The notes under the pieces were generated by a model. That model made no database searches and was not told the DNA's origin. It saw only the letters and a program-made list of their open reading frames with translations. DNA of 9,135 nucleotides from JANNAT01 sp031422555 (GTDB lineage Bacteria > Pseudomonadota > Alphaproteobacteria > Rhodobacterales > Rhodobacteraceae). Below are positions 6,239 through 9,135 of the stretch, piece by piece. The stretch is from NCBI GenBank assembly GCA_031422555.1, contig JANPLZ010000045.1:1-9135 (forward strand), written 5' to 3'. The stretch's first letter is position 1. Each line of letters starts with the position of its first letter. The position numbers were made by a program, and so were the translations under genes.

Positions 6239-6250
6239 TTTGGTGGGAAG

Positions 6251-7051
6251 ATGATGGACGCGAAAACACCTAAATACACGGCGCCAGCCTTGGAAAAAGG
6301 CCTTGATATCCTTGAATATCTGTCACGCTCGGATGCCGGGCTGACGCAAGCCGAAATTGCCCGCGTGTTGGGGCGTTCGGTGTCCGAGATTTTTCGCATG
6401 TTGGTGGTGCTGCAGGACCGTGGGTATATCGCGTTTGACACCGGGTCTGACCGGTATGTGCTGACCACATTGATGTTTGAAATCGCCCACCGGACGCCGT
6501 TGATCCGCCGGCTGACCACAGCCGCGGCCCCGATGATGCGCGATCTGGCGCAGCGGATCAATCAGTCGGTGCATCTGGCCGTTCTGGCCGAGGATTCGGT
6601 GTTGATCGTCGGGCAGGTTGACCCTCCGGCGCGGCATGTGATGTCGGTGCGGTTGGGCACCCGGGTCGATGTGTGGCGGGCATCGTCCGGGCGAGTGATG
6701 ATGGCGTTTCAAACCCAAGAGTCGTTGTCGGCGATGCTGCTGCAAACGCCGCTGCCAACCACGATGACGGAACCCAAATTGCGCGCCGATCTGGCGGACA
6801 TCCGCAGTCGCGGCCATGAAATCGTCGACAGCTTTGTGGTCAAAGGCGTGGTCAACATCTCGGTGCCAATCATTGGCCATACCGGACACGCCATTGCGGC
6901 GCTGACCGTGCCGCATATTGAACGCTTTGGCGATCCGGTCAGTTTTTCAGATTGCTGTGCTGCCACCATCGACGGCGCGGCGCGGTTGACCCAAAGCCTT
7001 GGCGGCGGGGTGGTCGGCGATGGTTTGCCCGAAATCTTCAGCCGGACCTGA
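6251..7051 (+). CDS. IclR-family transcriptional regulator
   Basis: This is a DNA-binding regulator of 266 residues in the two-domain IclR layout. The N-terminal winged helix-turn-helix (about 12-78) contains ALEKGLDILEYLSRSDAGL, the helix pair LTQAEIARVLGRSVSEIFRM and the wing region DRGYIAFDTGSDRYVLT. The C-terminal effector domain (about 90-250) has the typical SVHLAVLAEDSVLIVGQV, the ASSGRVMMAF segment and SVPIIGHTGHAIAALTVP, where IclR proteins bind a small-molecule ligand. Met at 6251 or 6254 is preferred because GGTGGG (6242-6247) lies upstream as ribosome-binding site; Met at 6233 and TTG at 6212 are earlier in-frame options without one. Length is normal. It converges with the minus-strand oxidoreductase/MaoC operon with only 5 nt between stops, and is likely to control that operon, its divergent neighbour, or itself. 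The ligand is unknown. Confidence 0.92.
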   Translation: MMDAKTPKYTAPALEKGLDILEYLSRSDAGLTQAEIARVLGRSVSEIFRMLVVLQDRGYIAFDTGSDRYVLTTLMFEIAHRTPLIRRLTTAAAPMMRDLAQRINQSVHLAVLAEDSVLIVGQVDPPARHVMSVRLGTRVDVWRASSGRVMMAFQTQESLSAMLLQTPLPTTMTEPKLRADLADIRSRGHEIVDSFVVKGVVNISVPIIGHTGHAIAALTVPHIERFGDPVSFSDCCAATIDGAARLTQSLGGGVVGDGLPEIFSRT

Positions 7052-7056
7052 GGCAG

Positions 7057-8121
7057 TTAACTCTGTTGCAAAGGCACCGATGGCAGCGCCATTGCGGTAA
7101 AACATGCCTCGACCAAGGCCATCGAGTGAAACGCATCCTCGACGCCGGAAAACAACTGGGTGTCTTCGCCCGCATCAAACCGTTGCAGGTTGCGCATTGG
7201 CCCCATAAAGGCATGGGGAAACCAACTGCCCGTCAAGGGCACCTGCCGCCAGTCGCCCCCGTTGGGGCAAAACCACAACTCGTCTGCCTCGCCGTTGGGA
7301 TAGTCAAAGCACACCCCAAGTTTGACCATCATCACACCCAAGGTGCCTTCAATGCGGAACCACGCCGATTGAAACTGCCGACCGGATTGGTGATTGTGGT
7401 TGATGCTCATCACCCCGCGCCGCAGGTCACCGTAATCCAGCAAAACCGACGTGCGGGTTTGTGCCAGCCCCGGCGCGCGCGGATCGGGCAAGGATTGCGC
7501 AAACACGCCTTTTGGCGTGCCAAACACCGCACGGATGCCGTCCAGATAGTGGATCGAATGCACCAGCATCTCAACCCGGTGCATTGGCAGCAAAAAGGGG
7601 AACAGGTGCCACGGGGTAAAGATATTCAGATGCACTTCAATATCCAACGGATCACCGATCAGGCCGGTGGCAACGGCCTGACGCGCGGCCATCATCATCG
7701 GCGAAAACCGGAGTTGAAAGTTAACTGCGGCTTTCAAACCCTTGTTGCGACACGAATTTCTGATTTCGCGGGCCTGTGCAAGATCGGCCCCCATCGGCTT
7801 TTGGATCAATACCGCAGCACCATCAGGCAAGTCCGGAAGGATTTGTGCGATCGCATCGGGCGGCACGGCCAAATCATAAACCACCGTGGTGCCAAACACC
7901 GCACAGGCGTCTGCGACGCTGGAAAATACCTGCGGAATTGCGAAATCCGTGGCCAAAGCGCGGGCGCGGTGCGCGTCGATATCGGCGACGCCCGCCACCG
8001 TCAGCCCTGCCATGGCATAGGCGGGCAAATGCGCATCGCGCACGATGCCGCCCGCGCCAATGATCACGATGGCTTTGGGGTGGCTTGGGGCGGGCCAGTC
8101 TTGGATCAGATTTTCAATCAT
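7057..8121 (-). CDS. Gfo/Idh/MocA-family oxidoreductase, divergent second copy
   Basis: This is a protein of 354 residues with an N-terminal Rossmann domain: AIVIIGAGGIVRDAH at about 17-31, with GAGGIV at 22-27, then VAGVADID at 43-50, where the acidic strand end suggests a preference for NAD. The usual EKP motif is QKP here (108-110), with the Lys at 109 kept and Glu replaced by Gln. The second domain has NFQLRFSPM at 134-142 and EMLVHSIHYLDGIR at 184-197 in place of the family's D-G-x-H-x-x-D, keeping His188. It is much less like the dehydrogenase at 1037-2203 than a recent duplicate would be. The start at 8121 is preferred to 8160 because AAGG sits 8 nt upstream and because this ATG overlaps the MaoC stop (ATGA), which means coupled translation. 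Reaction and substrate are unknown; pairing with a hydratase suggests a step on a carbon skeleton that is later dehydrated or hydrated. Confidence 0.88.
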   Translation of the reverse strand: MIENLIQDWPAPSHPKAIVIIGAGGIVRDAHLPAYAMAGLTVAGVADIDAHRARALATDFAIPQVFSSVADACAVFGTTVVYDLAVPPDAIAQILPDLPDGAAVLIQKPMGADLAQAREIRNSCRNKGLKAAVNFQLRFSPMMMAARQAVATGLIGDPLDIEVHLNIFTPWHLFPFLLPMHRVEMLVHSIHYLDGIRAVFGTPKGVFAQSLPDPRAPGLAQTRTSVLLDYGDLRRGVMSINHNHQSGRQFQSAWFRIEGTLGVMMVKLGVCFDYPNGEADELWFCPNGGDWRQVPLTGSWFPHAFMGPMRNLQRFDAGEDTQLFSGVEDAFHSMALVEACFTAMALPSVPLQQS

Positions 8122-8567
8122 GGTGCGGGCCTTTTGGCGACCAGCAGGATATGCTCGCAATACATCACGGTCTTGCCATCCTGTTTCATGGTTTCACAGA
8201 TTTCCACCACCTGACCGTGATTTGGCCGTTTGGCGTCATCGGCCTTGCGCCCGATGGTGACGGTAGTGCGGATCGTGTCCCCCGCAAAGACCGGATTGGG
8301 AAATCGCAGCCGTTCATAGCCGTAGGTCATTGCATGGGGGTTGATCCGGCTTGCCGTCAGCCCGATGCCAATGGCAAAGGTCATGGTGCCATGCGCGATA
8401 CGCTGGCCGAAGGCTTGGGTGCGGCAAAACTCGGCGTCCATGTGGTGCGGGAAAAAGTCACCGGAATGCCCCGCATGCACCACGATATCGGTTTCGGTAA
8501 TGGTGCGGCCAAAGCTGCGGCGGCTATCACCGATCTGGTAATCTTCAAAGAATTGTGGGTGTTCCAT
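8118..8567 (-). CDS. MaoC-like hot-dog-fold hydratase/dehydratase
   Basis: This single-hot-dog protein of 149 residues belongs to the MaoC / (R)-specific enoyl-CoA hydratase group, which adds or removes water on enoyl-CoA or related thioesters. The N-terminal FFEDYQIGD at 6-14 is typical. The active-site region SGDFFPHHMDAEF (35-47) keeps the catalytic pair Asp37 and His42 (D-x4-H) but has Phe39 where the hydratase-2 motif usually has Asn. The helix RIAHGTMTFAIGIGL (56-70) and YGYERLRFPNPVFAGDTI (82-99) complete the fold. The start at 8567 is fixed by GGAGG 5 nt upstream; the longer frame reaching 8738 would read through the AT-rich promoter region. It is first in a two-gene operon, its stop overlapping the oxidoreductase start by 4 bp. 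The CoA-type substrate is unknown. Confidence 0.88.
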   Translation of the reverse strand: MEHPQFFEDYQIGDSRRSFGRTITETDIVVHAGHSGDFFPHHMDAEFCRTQAFGQRIAHGTMTFAIGIGLTASRINPHAMTYGYERLRFPNPVFAGDTIRTTVTIGRKADDAKRPNHGQVVEICETMKQDGKTVMYCEHILLVAKRPAP

Positions 8568-8572
8568 CGGCG

Positions 8573-8577
8573 CCTCC
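8573..8577 (-). promoter_or_regulatory. Ribosome-binding site GGAGG of the minus-strand MaoC gene
   Basis: On the minus strand GGAGG lies 5 nt before the ATG at 8567. This decides the start against an in-frame extension of 57 codons upstream. Confidence 0.75.
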
Positions 8578-8587
8578 CTCACGTAAA

Positions 8588-8601
8588 TTTTGCATATGAA
8601 A
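8588..8601 (+). promoter_or_regulatory. Imperfect palindrome between the divergent MaoC genes, candidate IclR operator
   Basis: TTTTGCATATGAAA matches the palindrome upstream of the IclR-family gene (TTTCACAGATGAAA at 6225-6238) at 11 of 14 positions, with the right arm TGAAA identical. It lies in the AT-rich intergenic gap, about 20 nt upstream of the minus-strand MaoC start. Two AT-rich 14-mers can match by chance, so confidence is modest. Confidence 0.35.
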
Positions 8602-8603
8602 TA

Positions 8604-8617
8604 TACTTTGACAAGTA
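8604..8617. promoter_or_regulatory. Divergent promoter core with palindrome TACTT-N4-AAGTA
   Basis: This AT-rich segment contains TTGACA on the plus strand (8608-8613), a perfect -35 hexamer for the downstream MaoC gene, and TTGTCA on the minus strand (8614-8609), 5 of 6 for the opposite gene. The two share five bases and sit within an inverted repeat TACTT-TGAC-AAGTA. The -10 matches at 17-bp spacing are poor on both sides (CATGCT at 8631-8636, AAAATT at 8592-8587), which would fit promoters needing an activator. The contrast with the GC-rich surroundings is clear; the exact promoter assignment is tentative. Confidence 0.4.
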
Positions 8618-8686
8618 AAACATTAAGGGGCATGCTGAAATCTGCCCGGATCGACCTGTCCGGGGCGCGCGACGAAGTGGGGCGAC

Positions 8687-9135
8687 ATGGCTGAAATTGG
8701 CATACATCCAAGGGGGTTACCCGGCCTGCCCGCCGCACATGCCGCGATTCCCGTGTGGAACGCGGAAAACTGGTTTTTTGAGGATTTCAAGATCGGCGAC
8801 AAAATCCGCTCGATCCGGCGCACCATTGCCGAGGGCGAGTCGATGGCCTTCAACTCGTTGGTGATGGACCATCACCCCTATGTTTCGGATGAGATGTTTG
8901 CCGTTGGCGAAGGCGTGTTCGGGCGCCGTCTGGTGGCGGGGGCGTTTGTGTTTTCACTGGGTCTGGGGCTTGCCGCCACGAACTGCCTGAACGCGTTTTC
9001 TTATGGCTATGACCGGTTGCGCTTTATCAAGCCGGTGTTCATCGGCGATACCATTTATACCATCCGCGAGAACCTGTCGAAAGAGGTGCATAACCTGACG
9101 ATGGGCAAGCTGCGGGTCAGCTATTCGGTTTACAA
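8687..9135 (+). CDS. MaoC-like protein lacking the usual catalytic His (3' partial)
   Basis: The frame opens at ATG 8687, with GGGG at 8679-8682 as a close ribosome-binding site, and runs to the window end without a stop (149 codons visible). After about 25 extra residues it shows the MaoC hot-dog start NWFFEDFKIGDKIRSIRRTI (28-47), matching the FFEDYQIGD of the minus-strand neighbour, and later FSYGYDRLRFIKPVFIGDTI (104-123), clearly the same fold. The active-site loop reads SLVMDHHPYVSDEMF (57-71). Asp61 is kept, but the position of the catalytic His is Val66, and the usual AHG of the next helix is VAG (83-85). It may be a non-catalytic partner, a hydratase using a different residue (His62 or His63), or a thioester-binding protein. 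It is divergent from the other MaoC gene across 119 bp. Confidence 0.82.
   Translation, partial: MAEIGIHPRGLPGLPAAHAAIPVWNAENWFFEDFKIGDKIRSIRRTIAEGESMAFNSLVMDHHPYVSDEMFAVGEGVFGRRLVAGAFVFSLGLGLAATNCLNAFSYGYDRLRFIKPVFIGDTIYTIRENLSKEVHNLTMGKLRVSYSVY

Noticed and set aside
6952..8214. Open frame of 420 codons on the plus strand
   Set aside because: It is the antisense shadow of the 354-residue oxidoreductase. Its translation is His/Gln/Arg-rich without motifs, while the minus strand shows a Rossmann motif, good starts and gene coupling.
8632..8694. 20-codon ORF with AAGGGG just upstream, overlapping the start of the second MaoC gene
   Set aside because: The spacing between AAGGGG and the ATG is only 1 nt and the peptide has no features. 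A leader peptide cannot be excluded but is not supported.

Overview
The window is GC-rich, tightly packed DNA that most resembles an alphaproteobacterium, probably Rhodobacterales. That placement rests on codon and protein style and on the kinds of decayed genes present; no rRNA or other marker gene is here to prove it. I see no tRNA, rRNA, CRISPR array, insertion sequence or phage gene.

Region 1 (1-5096, + strand) is a carbohydrate-uptake operon of the ribose/xylose ABC type. In order it encodes a periplasmic sugar-binding protein (5' end outside the window), a stem-loop-rich spacer, a Gfo/Idh/MocA NAD(P)-dependent sugar dehydrogenase, a double-domain sugar ABC ATPase whose start overlaps the dehydrogenase stop as ATGA, a membrane permease overlapping the ATPase by 8 bp, and a small ABM-fold monooxygenase-like protein starting with GTG 4 nt after the permease stop. 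The layout suggests that the imported sugar or cyclitol is oxidised at once in the cytoplasm. The exact substrate cannot be read from sequence.

Region 2 (about 5097-6250) has no convincing intact gene. It holds at least two broken genes joined end to end: a heavily deleted and frameshifted N-terminal part of a dimethylglycine/sarcosine-dehydrogenase-type FAD oxidoreductase, fused at about 5390-5403 to the C-terminal half of a spermidine/putrescine-type ABC permease. A short possible start of the partner permease follows. This looks like the scar of a lost methylated-amine or polyamine uptake and demethylation locus. The rest, to the next gene, is unassigned.

Region 3 (6251-9135) holds an IclR-family regulator (+) that converges, with a 5-nt gap, on a two-gene minus-strand operon: a small MaoC-like hot-dog hydratase, then a second, divergent Gfo/Idh/MocA oxidoreductase, overlapping as ATGA. 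Divergent from it is a second MaoC-like gene (+) that runs off the end and lacks the usual catalytic His. The AT-rich gap between the two MaoC genes carries back-to-back promoter-like hexamers and palindromes. One of these matches a palindrome just upstream of the IclR gene at 11 of 14 positions, so this regulator may control both itself and the divergent MaoC promoter. The combination of IclR regulator, unusual Gfo/Idh oxidoreductase and a pair of unequal MaoC proteins beside a sugar importer is the best candidate here for an undescribed catabolic pathway.
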